From: Bugula neritina
Taxonomy: Eukaryota; Bryozoa; Gymnolaemata; Cheilostomatida; Bugulidae
Direction: 5' to 3'
Assembly (NCBI GenBank): GCA_964035545.1
Contig: OZ037769.1
Span: 5,122,429 to 5,186,428, forward strand
DNA length: 64,000 nt
Shown: positions 37,393 to 48,271 of the stretch, piece after piece
Layout of the letters: every line of letters starts with the position of its first letter
Position numbering within the stretch: position 1 is the stretch's first letter
Program-made: the position numbers and the translations under genes
Notes under the pieces: generated by a model
What the model was told of the DNA's origin: nothing
The model's database searches: none
The model's input: the letters and a program-made list of their open reading frames with translations, nothing else

Positions 37393-38701
37393 TAAGTTGA
37401 ATATTTGGTCTTGCATAGAAATTGCTTAATGCATTAATTAATATATATGACACATGGTTTATAGCTTATTTAGATAACACAAATAGTATTATTTAGTAGT
37501 GTGGCTTTTAGATATAAGTAATTGTGTGTTAGGATAGCACCACATGCCATGATCACGTGTTGAAATTTGTAATATTGACTTAAAGTAAAACACTAATTGA
37601 TGAACAGATGGGAATGAATAAAAAGCTGAAACATATAACAGATGCTGTTCATAAATAGAGTACACATATGTATATGTGTAAATATTTGTTTACATCAACA
37701 TATAGATGATATAATGTTTTAAATGCTTAATAAATTATTTGACATTGATCAGCCCGTTACAAAGGTCAACACGTGAGCACCGGGTGATACATTTTATCAT
37801 ATTATAGTTTTAAAGTTATTCTTTAGATTAAGGATTGCTGTACAATTAATGATGATATAGCCTACAATATACAAAAGATGAGCCAACAATAATAGATCCT
37901 TCTTACGTCAATCCCTATCTTGGCTGTAAAGCTGCCAACATACCTAACCAAGTTCTACGTCAGTCTGCCGCCGGTTTTCATTGGCCAGTTGTTGCCGGTA
38001 TCCTTAAAATCTGAACCATTGCCAAGAAGATTTAGTATAAAAGAAGCCGGGTTTCTGAAAAATAGGAGTAGGATGGAAAATGGAGAAAGATGTATGGATG
38101 AACGATAAACGAAGAATGAAGATATTATAGAAGATAAAGGCAGCTAAAGACAATTGGAGCATAGGAAATATAGCAGCAGTAACAATTATATTAAGTATTA
38201 GAAGGAACGGCAAGAAAAGCTGACTGATTGATACGAATGTACTGATAATATAGACTGGTTACAGTAAGTAATGTTACAACTTTATGTTTAAGGATATCTT
38301 AACCTCTTTTACTATTTGAACTAACAAGTGTATTAGTTTTCTTTTAAAGGCAGCACAAACTTGTTTGAGGAAATTTTGTTTGAATTGATCTATTAATTTT
38401 TTTTTAAGCAGCATAAATTATTTGAAGAGAAATTGTTGATTTGATTTATTGATTTTGAAACAGCATAAGTTTATTTGAAGAAATTAATATTTGAATTAGA
38501 AATTTTATTTTAAAGCCGCATAAATTTATATTTGAATTGAGAAATTTATTTCTAGTCTACACAAATTTAATATTGGAGAAATATTTAAATTTTAAAGCTG
38601 CACAAATTTATATTTGAGAAAATATTTGAATTTTAAAGCTGCACAAATTTATATTGAAGAATTTATTTCAAGGCTGCATGAGTTTATGTTGAAGCAAATA
38701 T
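37393..38701. other. Non-coding; degenerate tandem repeat at 38335-38700
   Basis: No gene seen. From about 38335 to 38700 there are seven or eight diverged copies of a unit like AAAGCTGCACAAATTTATAT plus TTGAAGAAATATTTG; the Gypsy element inserted at the end of this array. Confidence 0.55.
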
Positions 38702-38975
38702 TGTAGTGAGGACGTAATACGCGCGTCCCCCAAACCCCTTCAGCCTATCGGAGTGCGTCACGTGATAACCCTCAGCGAGTAGTAGTTTATCAGTAGAGAG
38801 AGCGTACTAACTAAGTGAAGATGTAGTTTCTAATCTGCGTACTTTTTGTATCTTTCTATATACTTAGTAGCGAATAAACTTTGTAAACTCTTACTTAAAT
38901 ACTTTATTGATGTGGATAAATAGACTATAATTACAAGCTAGGAACCCACGCATAGTAATTACACGAATTACTACA
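38702..38975 (+). repeat. 5' LTR of the Gypsy element
   Basis: 274 bp, TGTAGTGAGGACG to ATTACTACA, with an AATAAA (near 38873) and a GTCACGTGA palindrome (E-box-like) near 38759. Confidence 0.95.
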
Positions 38976-38976
38976 G

Positions 38977-38996
38977 TGGTGGCAGCAGTGGGATTT
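38977..38996 (+). promoter_or_regulatory. Primer binding site, tRNA-Leu type
   Basis: TGGTGGCAGCAGTGGGATTT, one base after the 5' LTR, is complementary to the 3' end of a Leu tRNA (GAATCCCACCGCTGCCACCA from memory) with about two mismatches. This is the standard 3'-end priming of Gypsy elements. Confidence 0.7.
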
Positions 38997-39036
38997 CTAG
39001 CTACTATATAAGGACAATAAGAAGTATTAGAACATC

Positions 39037-42000
39037 ATGGACGAGAGTGTAACTTCAATGGAAGAAGGTGAGCGAAACATTATTATAGGCCCTCTCGGAG
39101 CTGGAGAGGAGGTATATAGGAATACATTGGAGGTTCCCGTGTTGTTGTTCGAGGATGTTGAACAGTTCATCCAAGAGTTCCGTGAAGTTGCAGCCATTAC
39201 AAGATGGCCGCCAAGAGTAACTCTTACGAAATTGCGGATGGCACTGACGGAAGAAGCCAAGCCGTACGGGTGGAAGCCTAGCGTAAACGGGATCATTGCT
39301 ACACTACGGGCCCGTTTTGGCATGCCCGTTGCCGTCGCCAAGTCCAGGCTGCGAGGATTACTCCGCAAGACATGTACACCGCTTCCTCACCACGCCACTC
39401 TGGTGCAGAGACTGGCACGGACCGCGTATAGCGATCTGCCAGAAACACACAGCCGGCACTATACATTCGAAGCTTTTGTACAGTCCCTCAACTCTTTGGA
39501 CTTCCACCACCAGTTACAAGCCAAGGGAGTAACCACGATCGAGGCTGCAATCCAAGAGAACAAGGCCTACGCTGGAGCCGAGCGACTCTATAAGACGGAA
39601 GAGGCCACTCCCCGGACCTCTAGGGAACCAGACCATCCGGTCCGCATAGCTGCCGCGACCATTGAACCCCCCATAGAGATGGAGATGGGCCGCTTGATGA
39701 CTAAACTGGGACAATTGGTAGCGACGATAACATACAACCACTCAAGGAAAAGTAAGAGGCCGGCCACAAAGCCCCCCAGACCTATGATGCAACGCTGGGA
39801 AAGCGGCAACCAGGGGCACCGCCGCTCAAGCGGCCCACGATTCAAACGGCAGCAGAAACCACAACCTCCCCGGAGACCTCCAGAGCTCCGCGGGCCCAAA
39901 CCGAGAGGAAAACGGGGTGGATGTCGCCAGGAGCCCGTACGGGCCCAGCGGCACGCCCCCCGTCAATGGCAAACACCTCGCCGAACCAGCCAACCGGGTC
40001 GACCACGAGACCCCTTCTCTCTGCCTCTCACCAACCGCTTCGGTCCGTTGCCAGTAATGGAGCAGACCAGCGAGGCCCCTCAGGGCATCGGGGAGGATCA
40101 AAACACCCCCCCCCCGCAAGGAAACTCTCACCGGCCCCGCAAACCGCGGAACAAACGGGCGCAGCCCCGTTCGGCCGAGACCGAGCACGCTGGGGGAGTA
40201 CGGGTACAACCTCACGGAGGCAGCTACTTCTTGCCAGGGAAGGTGGCCGGTAAAGCTGTCACCTTCCTGTTAGACTCCGGGTGTACCACTAATCTCCTCA
40301 GCCGTCGGGTCTTCGACACCCTCCCTCTCAAGGAGAGGGGAGCCTTAGCTCCCTATACCGGGGAACCGGGCACCCTAGCTGACGGGTCACGGATTCCTTT
40401 CTACGGTATCATAGAATTGACTGGGCGCGTCCGCGACCAGGCCATTCAGGAAACCTTCGTCATCAGCCCACTTGAGGAAGATGCCATACTGGGGATGCTG
40501 TTCTTGAAGAGACACGGGTGCCATATCGACTTTAGCAAGTCAGCCATGCTAATGGGCGGCAAAGAGCTCACCTGTGTCGACAAGTTCGGTCGTCCCCTAG
40601 CGGGAGGTGTGCAGGTAGTACGGAACTGTACTATACCCGGCCGCTCCCGGGCTACTGTTCACTGCAGAGTGAACAATAGCCAACTCTCGGGGTTAGGGGT
40701 TGTCGAAGGTGCGCACACTAGAATCCAACTCGCCAGCAGTCTTAACCGGCTGACTGACCGAGGAGAGATCTTGGTGCAGTGTGTCAACCCCTTCTCCGAA
40801 GCGGTACAATTACCGTCAGGATCCATGCTGGGTCGCTTCCACTCCATCCAGGAGGAGGATATAGGGCCGTCGCTGGGAGCTGCGACGGAAGGTCCCCAAC
40901 AGAGCCCGTCAGTTAGGCGGGGGACCGTCCCACCACACGTCAAAGAGCTATACCAGGCAGCGTGTGACGGCTGCACGGGCAACGTGGAACGCCAGACCAT
41001 GGCTCAGTTGCTACGTGATTATAGCGACGTGTTCAGCAGTGGAGACCATGACGTCGGCCTGACCACGGCCGTCCGTCATGAGATACCGCTAGCTGCAGGG
41101 ACTACCCCTATTCGACAGCCCACTAGGAGGCTGGGACCCGAGAAGGAAAAGGAGGTCAGCCAACAAGTCCGGGATCTTTTGGACCGCGGCCTCATCGAGC
41201 CAGCACATAGTGCGTGGAGTTCGCCGGTCGTTCTGGTCCGAAAGAAAGACGGCAGTTGGCGGTTCTGTGTGGATTATCGCAAGCTCAATAGCGTGACCAT
41301 ACAGGACGCCTACCCCTTACCCAGGATCGACGAATCTCTGGACGCCTTAGCTGGCAGCAAGTACTTCAGTACGCTAGACTTGTTGAGCGGCTATTGGCAG
41401 GTCCCCCTCAGCCCAGACGCCCAGGAGAAGGCGGCGTTCATCACGCGGGACGGCTTATGGAAGTGGAAGGTCCTCCCCTTCGGACTGACTTCTGCCCCCG
41501 CCACGTTCCAGCGGCTCATGGAACAGGTCCTCAGTGGACTCCACTGGAAGACACTGCTAGTATACCTCGACGACGTCATCGTGATCTCCCCAGACTTTCA
41601 GACACACGTCAGCCGTCTGCGGGAGGTCTTCGATCGACTCCGAGGCGCCAATCTGAAGCTCAAACCCTCCAAGTGCGCTCTCTTGCAGCCAGAGGTGAAG
41701 TACCTGGGGCACGTCGTCGGCCGTCACGGTGTGGCGACGGATCCTGAAAAGGTACGAGCTATAGAAGATTGGGTAACCCCCCAGGATTTGACCGGACTAT
41801 GGGCTTTCCTGGGGCTGGTAGGGTATTACAGGCAATACATACCAGACTTTGCGGGGGTAGCGCAGCCATTAAACCGGCTCACCGCAAAGGGGGTGACCTG
41901 GCAGTGGACTCCCGTCGAACAGAGAGCGTTCGACTGTCTCAAAGGCCGCCTGCTGGAGGCCCCTATCCTGGCCTATCCAGACCCTGCCCTGGAGTACATC

Positions 42001-43362
42001 CTCGATACTGACGCCAGTGACCAAAATGTCGGCGCTGTGCTGTCCCAGGTGCAGGAGGGCCGCGAAGTAGTCGTGGCCTATTACAGTAAGTCTCTCTCAC
42101 CCACTGAACGAAATTACTGCACTACCCGAAAGGAATTACTGGCAGTAATCAAGTCAGTGAAGCATTTCAGACCTTATCTATACGGCAGGAAGTTCCGCTT
42201 GCAGACCGACCACGCCTCCTTGATTTGGTTATGCAAGAGAGCAGAACCGTCCAGCCAAGTCGCCCGATGGCTCGAGGTCCTGGCCGAGTTCTCTTACCGG
42301 ATCGAACACCGACCCGGTAAGAAACACGGCAATGCTGATGGACTGAGCCGGCGACCGGACGAGGGGTGTAAACAGTGCCTCAACATCGAGAAGAGGGATG
42401 GGGGTCCTCCAAAATCCGAGTTGAGAGCACTGAATCACTCTGAAACGGAGTATGACTGGGACCAGGGTCAACTCCTACAGAAGGCCGCTACGCCCCCGGA
42501 GGCTATCCAACGCCTCCGTGCCAATCCTGTCTTGGCTGATAACGTTAGGGAGCTACGAAGACTCCAGGAGGACCTCCCTGGAGTGGTAGCCGACGTATAT
42601 CATGCCAAAAAGGAGGGGCGACGACCCAGTGAAGAACAACTGCGACAGAGATGCACCGAGTTACGGTCGTACTGTCAACGTTGGGACTCCCTGCGGATTG
42701 GGCCAGATGGTCTGCTGACCATCACAGTGGCCGCTCACAACAACCAGTACGGCAGGAAGAGGGTGATCTGCCCAGCCGCCATACGCCGTGAGTTAGTATG
42801 GGACACCCACAAACAGGCCCACGCCGGGGTAAGCAGGGTGCTCTCCAAGTTACAACTCCGGTGGTACTGGCCCGGCATGGAGCGTGAGGTGCGGCGTAGA
42901 GTCAAACAATGCGAAATCTGCCAGGCCAGCAAGCATGGCCGTCTCCCTGGCGAAGCGGGACGGCGTAGGCTATATGCTGGGAGGCCGTGGCAGGTGGTAG
43001 CTATCGACCTAGTCGGACCCATGCCCGTCACCCCCAGAGGAAACAGTTGGATCCTAGTATTAACCGACCACTTTACACGGTGGGCGGACGCCCTGGCTAT
43101 TCCAGATGCGTCCGCCCCCACGGTGGCCAGGGTGCTAGACCAAAATGTATTCTGCTATCTTGGACTACCTGAGCAAATACATTCGGACCAGGGGGCTCAA
43201 TTCCAGTCCCAACTGTTGAGCGACCTCTGCCGCCTCTGGGGAGTAAACCAAAGCAGGACCACCCCGTACCATCCTCAGGGCAACGGGGTGGTGGAACGCA
43301 ACAACCGCATGTTGGGCGATGCACTGCGCAGTCTGCTCCTCGGCCGGAGTCAGGAGGAGTGA
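39037..43362 (+). CDS. Gypsy Gag-Pol polyprotein, stopped in the integrase tail
   Basis: 1441 codons from ATG to an in-frame TGA. Gag (about 1-260) is followed by a long Arg/Pro-rich region with no CCHC knuckle, so RNA binding may rely on basic residues. The protease has LLDSGCTTN near 411. RT has FCVDYRKLN near 740 and YLDDVIV near 842. RNase H begins near 988 (DTDASD). The integrase has an HHCC finger near 1260-1300 and D-D-E at about 1323, 1382 and 1418. The stop falls just after the catalytic Glu, so the GPY/F tail is cut off, although the same frame stays open downstream from 43363. Confidence 0.93.
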   Translation: MDESVTSMEEGERNIIIGPLGAGEEVYRNTLEVPVLLFEDVEQFIQEFREVAAITRWPPRVTLTKLRMALTEEAKPYGWKPSVNGIIATLRARFGMPVAVAKSRLRGLLRKTCTPLPHHATLVQRLARTAYSDLPETHSRHYTFEAFVQSLNSLDFHHQLQAKGVTTIEAAIQENKAYAGAERLYKTEEATPRTSREPDHPVRIAAATIEPPIEMEMGRLMTKLGQLVATITYNHSRKSKRPATKPPRPMMQRWESGNQGHRRSSGPRFKRQQKPQPPRRPPELRGPKPRGKRGGCRQEPVRAQRHAPRQWQTPRRTSQPGRPRDPFSLPLTNRFGPLPVMEQTSEAPQGIGEDQNTPPPQGNSHRPRKPRNKRAQPRSAETEHAGGVRVQPHGGSYFLPGKVAGKAVTFLLDSGCTTNLLSRRVFDTLPLKERGALAPYTGEPGTLADGSRIPFYGIIELTGRVRDQAIQETFVISPLEEDAILGMLFLKRHGCHIDFSKSAMLMGGKELTCVDKFGRPLAGGVQVVRNCTIPGRSRATVHCRVNNSQLSGLGVVEGAHTRIQLASSLNRLTDRGEILVQCVNPFSEAVQLPSGSMLGRFHSIQEEDIGPSLGAATEGPQQSPSVRRGTVPPHVKELYQAACDGCTGNVERQTMAQLLRDYSDVFSSGDHDVGLTTAVRHEIPLAAGTTPIRQPTRRLGPEKEKEVSQQVRDLLDRGLIEPAHSAWSSPVVLVRKKDGSWRFCVDYRKLNSVTIQDAYPLPRIDESLDALAGSKYFSTLDLLSGYWQVPLSPDAQEKAAFITRDGLWKWKVLPFGLTSAPATFQRLMEQVLSGLHWKTLLVYLDDVIVISPDFQTHVSRLREVFDRLRGANLKLKPSKCALLQPEVKYLGHVVGRHGVATDPEKVRAIEDWVTPQDLTGLWAFLGLVGYYRQYIPDFAGVAQPLNRLTAKGVTWQWTPVEQRAFDCLKGRLLEAPILAYPDPALEYILDTDASDQNVGAVLSQVQEGREVVVAYYSKSLSPTERNYCTTRKELLAVIKSVKHFRPYLYGRKFRLQTDHASLIWLCKRAEPSSQVARWLEVLAEFSYRIEHRPGKKHGNADGLSRRPDEGCKQCLNIEKRDGGPPKSELRALNHSETEYDWDQGQLLQKAATPPEAIQRLRANPVLADNVRELRRLQEDLPGVVADVYHAKKEGRRPSEEQLRQRCTELRSYCQRWDSLRIGPDGLLTITVAAHNNQYGRKRVICPAAIRRELVWDTHKQAHAGVSRVLSKLQLRWYWPGMEREVRRRVKQCEICQASKHGRLPGEAGRRRLYAGRPWQVVAIDLVGPMPVTPRGNSWILVLTDHFTRWADALAIPDASAPTVARVLDQNVFCYLGLPEQIHSDQGAQFQSQLLSDLCRLWGVNQSRTTPYHPQGNGVVERNNRMLGDALRSLLLGRSQEE

Positions 43363-44497
43363 GATACGGTACTGCCGCAAGTCATGCGGGCCTACCGTAG
43401 TACACCACACACCAGTACGGGGGAAACCCCTAACCTCCTGATGCTCGGTCGAGAGACGCGAGTGCCTGACCACCTCACATACCACATCCCAGAGCAAGAC
43501 TATACCATCCACGAATATGCCAGTAAATTGATAGAGGACCTGAGGGCCGCACACGAAATACTGCGGGCGAAGCAGTGGCAGGTACGGCAGGAGGACTCTC
43601 AGGAACCACCCCTCTATCAAACTGGGGACTGGGTGTGGATGGTCAACTACCGTAGGCGTCGAGGACAAGCGGCTAAACTCCAGCCTAAGTTTGTGGGACC
43701 CTACGTAGTAGTTGAGGCTATGCCCAACCATACGTACAAGTTGGAGCGATCTGGACAGGTCTCTGTCCAGAACGAAGCCCGCTTGAAACCGTATTGGGCT
43801 AGCCCAGGAGCAGCAGGAGCAGCCCCCCCCGTTGTTGGAGCCCAGGAGGCAGACAGTAACGCGCGGGCGGCAACGGCATGGACCAGAATACGAAGTGGTT
43901 GTGCCGCGGGGAGAGGACTTGGTGAGGCAGGAGACGCCACTCCCACCAACGGAAGTGCGCCCACCGCCCCCAGTGCCAAGTCTACTCCCACCACTTCCGG
44001 ATCCGCATCCGCGTCCGGAAGTGCAAAACCCCCCCGTGGGAGGGGCTCCATCTGGAGACAACAGCGGAGAGGGAAACACCACCACCAACGGCGGGCCAGA
44101 AACACCACAGGTGGAGCAAAATAGCCCACCAGTGAGTACACCGCCCCAACCAACAGCTATAACCCCCTCTCCAGTTGATACGTCACCTCCCCTGGAACGG
44201 GGACAGCGTACTAGACAACCCCCAGCATACCTTAAAGACTTCATATGTGACCGTGTTACAAACGGCAGTTATGAAAGTCTAGCTGGGCGCCGTACGGAAG
44301 GACTGGCAACAAAGCGTGGGAGTTGTGAACACCACGGAAATCTCAACTTTTGCGAAGGCGGAGTAGTAAACAAAACTACTACGCCCGGGGCAAATAGTTC
44401 CAGCCGTGCGCAACAACCACGCTGCCCAGTCTTTTCGTACGCTGACGTTGTCAAGGGCAGACGCATTCAAACTCAATCCACGGACATCCAAGCTTGA
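43363..44497 (+). pseudogene. Integrase C-terminus and Pro-rich tail, out of frame
   Basis: From 43363 the gag-pol frame continues with integrase tail sequence (MRAYRSTPHTSTGETPN, then a GPYVVVEAMP GPY/F module and ARLKPYW). At a run of eight C (about 43823-43830) the coherent frame changes to one that reads a Pro-rich tail ending RQPPAYLKDFI plus about 85 residues, stop at 44497. RxPPxYLKDY-like tails are usual at the end of Gypsy polyproteins, so this is one protein broken by a stop and a one-base slip. The alternative is programmed recoding. Confidence 0.7.
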
Positions 44498-44562
44498 ACG
44501 CTGAGTATGATTACAAATACCGGGTTCTCAGGTAAGCTTGCTCTGAGCTAACATTTCCACTC

Positions 44563-45651
44563 ATGGAAACCAATCTACCATCAGTCAGTTCTGATTTAAT
44601 CGCCTTGATTGAATCACAACTACTGGGGACTGAGTCCTACGTGAAAGGCGACGAGAACATAAAGATGGCCGGCGATCTACTAGATCTGGAGCTTGACACT
44701 ATGTCTCTCTGTCAGTCTACACGACACGACTCAGTCCCTCGAGTGCTATCCGAAAAGATGTATGACTCCTAGACTAGTAACAGTCGGTTGTCATCAGAAT
44801 TATGGTGTAAAGATCACATTCGATCTAACAGTAATTCTGCTCTTTTAGATACCGCTCTCTCTCCTCTCTCTGGTGACATGCCGTCACTAGAAATGGCTTG
44901 GAACGAGGAACCCGTTCCCACTACTCTTCCGGAGGCACTCTTACAGCAGTCATGCTGGGTTACACCAGATACAGAAACACTGATACGAGAACACAAGGGA
45001 GACGACCAATGCACCACCTGCCGTTTATGCCAGCTTCACTTCACTACTCCACGAAGACTTCGAGTTCACATTCCCCAACATTATTTCACCACCTTTTGTC
45101 CCTGTGGTGAATATAGTTACCACAGGGACTACATCCTCCGTCACCAGCGAACTATGGGATGCCATGTTGAACACCTTTTCGAAGTCGACGAACCCTCCTT
45201 TCCACAATTCCTTAATCTCATCCGACCATTCATATCAGACCCAGCTCGCTATGAACGGCTGCGTCAGGAATTCCCCGCACCCAGGACCATCACACAAGGA
45301 CCCTGCCCTAAACCACCCGGATATAGGAAACCACACGTACCCCGTCCCTCACCCCCCGCACGCACAGTGCCCCGCCCCGACTCTATACCCAGAGTCGTGT
45401 TACGGCGCATCGATATACCACAGCGATGGCGTCCCTCTCCCCCTGTCTCTCCAAGGCCTTCTCGTAAACGGCGTTGGCCATCTTCGTCCCCCAACCGACA
45501 CTCTGCCCCTGCCCGGAATCTAGGCGAGGCAGAAGAGCGGATACGAGAATTAGAGAAGGAGGTGCAAAGACTGACACCGAGAATCTCCGCCGCCGCATCA
45601 GAACTCCGGGCCCTCTCTGCCTCTGTAGCCCGAATGAAAGGAAGCGCTTGA
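44563..45651 (+). CDS. Gypsy third ORF: zinc fingers plus coiled coil, env position
   Basis: One frame runs from ATG 44563 to stop 45651, interrupted once by TAG at 44770-44772; the part from 44788 is 287 codons. Numbered from 44788, it has a perfect C2H2 finger C78-x2-C81-x12-H94-x3-H98, then a second finger-like C104-x-C106-x12-H119-x5-C125-H126. A Pro/Arg-rich basic stretch follows (about 165-235), then a heptad-like coiled coil (LGEAEERIRELEKEVQRL, about 244-285). There is no signal peptide or membrane segment, so it is not an envelope. A splice-donor-like CAGGTAAGC lies at 44530. A DNA- or RNA-binding accessory protein is inferred; I know no named homologue. Confidence 0.7.
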
Positions 45652-46000
45652 AGACGATATCCCCCAAACTCCCTACCCGTGATGGTACTGCAGGTGGTGC
45701 CCCATCCCGAACCCTTCTCACGCCCGGTGCTCACAAACAATTACTCAGTGTGACAATATTATAGTAACCTACCAGTATACAGCTCTACCTCTATAGACTA
45801 TTCCCTTACAAGTGCCTCCTGCCGGTGTCATTGTGTATTTACTGTTATATATTTTTTTTATATATATATGTTTTTCTTATTACTGTACATAGCCATGTTC
45901 TTTCTTTTATGTGCCACACGCTCTCTCAGTTTTTTTAGTTTTATAACGTTTATGTCTGAATTAATTGTATCTGTGTTATCAGAAAGTAGGGCTTTCTGCT

Positions 46001-46016
46001 GGGGGGGGGGGGGCGG
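46001..46016 (+). promoter_or_regulatory. Polypurine tract of the Gypsy element
   Basis: A run of 13 G followed by CGG directly before the 3' LTR, where plus-strand priming starts. Run length may be inexact in the assembly. Confidence 0.7.
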
Positions 46017-46290
46017 TGTAGTGAGGACGTAATACGCGCGTCCCCCAAACCCCTTCAGCCTATCGGAGTGCGTCACGTGATAACCCTCAGCGAGTAGTAG
46101 TTTATCAGTAGAGAGAGCGTACTAACTAAGTGAAGATGTAGTTTCTAATCTGCGTACTTTTTGTATCTTTCTATATACTTAGTAGCGAATAAACTTTGTA
46201 AACTCTTACTTAAATACTTTATTGATGTGGATAAATAGACTATAATTACAAGCTAGGAACCCACGCATAGTAATTACACGAATTACTACA
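46017..46290 (+). repeat. 3' LTR of the Gypsy element
   Basis: 274 bp, identical by eye with 38702-38975, followed by the ATAT duplication. Confidence 0.95.
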
Positions 46291-47090
46291 ATATTTTAAC
46301 ATTGATGTTCTGACTGCAATTCTCATTGTGTATTTAATTTGTATAACTTTCTATCCCAATTGTGACTTATCTATTTATGTTTGCTAGTATAACACAGCAA
46401 GATTTCAAAGGATCGCTAAGACAATCTTTGTTTTGGTTTGGTTCATTCTTGTAACATTTTTGTTATTGTGATTTGCTTGCTTTGTTATTATCATCAAATA
46501 GATATACATATTATACAACACATATATATTATAATTTCAATTCTTCTGGGGGATCAAATCCCAAATTTGTCTCACAGAATATTAACCTGAGTGCTAACCA
46601 TTACACAATATACGTAGAACCGCACATACACATTACTACATGATTTCCAAACCATAATATTTGTCGAGCAAAGATAACTCTTATCTTTGATTATCAACTG
46701 CAAATTATTTAGAAATTTTGAAGCTAAAAGCCAATAAATAACTTCGCTTCATTTTAACTGACCAATCTGACTAAATTAGAAGTTCAATTTAAATTGATTC
46801 AAAACTAATATTTAATTATTTAATATAAATTATAAATTACAAAATATAAATTTATTTCAAATTTTTGTTCGACAATATCAAGACAGCGTGATCAGTTATA
46901 ATTTAGAGTTATTATCCCATGCTGCCATTTAAAACTTTGACGACAGAACGCAAATTTGATTCGTTTTCTAATGAGCTGTTCAGTATCGCCAAACGAATCA
47001 CTGTACGTTACAAAGCTCTGGTCATGTAGTTGCACGTGGTTTGCAATAACACTATTGAGCTGTGTATCGTAATATTATATGGCAGCAGTG
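46291..47090. other. Intergenic, no gene seen
   Basis: AT-rich DNA upstream of the proposed CDC45 promoter. No ORF or repeat family recognised. Confidence 0.45.
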
Positions 47091-47202
47091 ATTGGTTGAT
47101 AATAAGTGAACTGTTGTTATGATTTGCTCTTTCCGAAACTTCTACATGGCGGGAAAATAATCTTTCCATGTATTTCCATTGTACCTCTGTGGTATTTTGA
47201 TG
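47091..47202 (+). promoter_or_regulatory. Candidate CDC45 promoter and 5' UTR exon
   Basis: ATTGG (inverted CCAAT box) at 47091-47095 and GGCGGGAAAA (E2F-type site) at 47148-47157 stand 53 bases apart. A splice-donor-like GATGTAAGTA follows near 47201. CDC45 is a known E2F-regulated S-phase gene, and its first coding exon at 52430 lies behind an AG acceptor-like site, so a non-coding first exon here is a reasonable inference. No transcript evidence is available. Confidence 0.4.
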
Positions 47203-47429
47203 TAAGTATAATTATTTGCTAACTCAATCATTGTCAGCAGTCGTAGAGCAATCAAATTTGTTGGACTCGGTAAAAAATAATTGAAATTTATTACTAATAC
47301 TGATTATTGTACTTATTGTAATTGGTAAATTGAATTGTGATGCTAATGATAATTGATTAATATTATTGATAAATCATAAAATGATAAATAATAATATAAT
47401 TATTTATAATACTGATAGTGATACTCTAT

Positions 47430-47760
47430 GAGTCTACGTCTACTAGTACTACTAGTACTAGTACTAGTACTAGTGATACTACTACTAGTGCTAGTAGTAG
47501 CTCTACTACTCTATTACTACTAGTACTATTAGTATTAGTATTAACTATTACATTTACTAGAGTGATTCTTATAGTTATACTAATGCAAATATTAAGTCTA
47601 AGACTAAGAGTAAGTAAAATCATAATCATAATGATAATCATAATCATGGTAATAATGTTTAGGCTAATACTAATAGTAATACTAATACAGTAATACAGTA
47701 TTACTAATAATTATAATAATAGTAAAACTAATACTAATAGTAATACTAATAGTAAATCAC
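47430..47760. repeat. ACTAGT-rich simple sequence
   Basis: Tandem and near-tandem ACTAGT/TACTAG words, changing to TAATACTAATAG words. The hexamer is self-complementary, so the tract can fold back. Similar word-built DNA lies at 17.56-18.24 kb. Confidence 0.7.
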
Positions 47761-48035
47761 TAAATGTAATGGTTTAGTGATCGTAATACTAAAGGTAACA
47801 GTAGTAAATTGAATTGATTGAGTGAACAATACTCATAGCTTTAAGTAATTGCTGATAAAATTTAATAATGTTAATAGTAAATCACTTTAATTAAATGCCC
47901 AATGCTCATAACTGCAACTGCAAGTAATTGATCAAATCTAATTGCTGATAAAATTGAGTACTATAATTAAATTCAATGAATAAATAGCATGTATTATAAT
48001 TATAAATATTTACTCTTCTAATTTGTTATTGTACC

Positions 48036-48240
48036 TGTAATGTGCATGACATTGCATCATGCAGTTGTGTAACTGTTTTGTAAATATTATTATAGTTGTG
48101 TGGTTTTCCTTTATGTCCTAAATCCCCTTTATCTTTGTGGTTTATATATATGTTGTCTGTCTTAGAAATGTGTTTGTAGTGATTAGTTGTGCTTTCCAAA
48201 TAAAGATATTTCAGTGAACTTTAAGTATAATACTATTACA
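48036..48240 (+). repeat. 5' LTR of the third element
   Basis: 205 bp, TGTAATGTGCATG to ATACTATTACA, with an AATAAA near 48199. It differs from the 3' LTR at A/G near 48094 and G/A near 48215. Confidence 0.93.
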
Positions 48241-48271
48241 AGCTATTTCGGCGTTTATCAGTGGTAGAAAT

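Larger units (their letters stand above)
38702..46290 (+). mobile_element. Ty3/Gypsy LTR retrotransposon with extra 3' ORF
   Basis: A 7589-bp element with two 274-bp LTRs that look identical, flanked by a 4-bp duplication ATAT (38698-38701 and 46291-46294). The primer site fits tRNA-Leu and a long G run precedes the 3' LTR. Order gag-PR-RT-RH-IN is that of Ty3/Gypsy. It is much richer in G+C than its surroundings. Lesions: TGA in the integrase tail, a frame change at a C8 run, and TAG in the 3' ORF. Confidence 0.95.

Noticed and set aside
43165-44244. 359-codon minus-strand ORF
   Set aside because: It lies antisense to the GC-rich Gypsy integrase tail; long chance ORFs are expected in GC-rich antisense DNA and it resembles no protein.
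44563-45651. Retroviral-type envelope gene in the Gypsy element
   Set aside because: The ORF is in the env position but has no signal peptide, no membrane helix and no cleavage site; zinc fingers and a coiled coil are seen instead.
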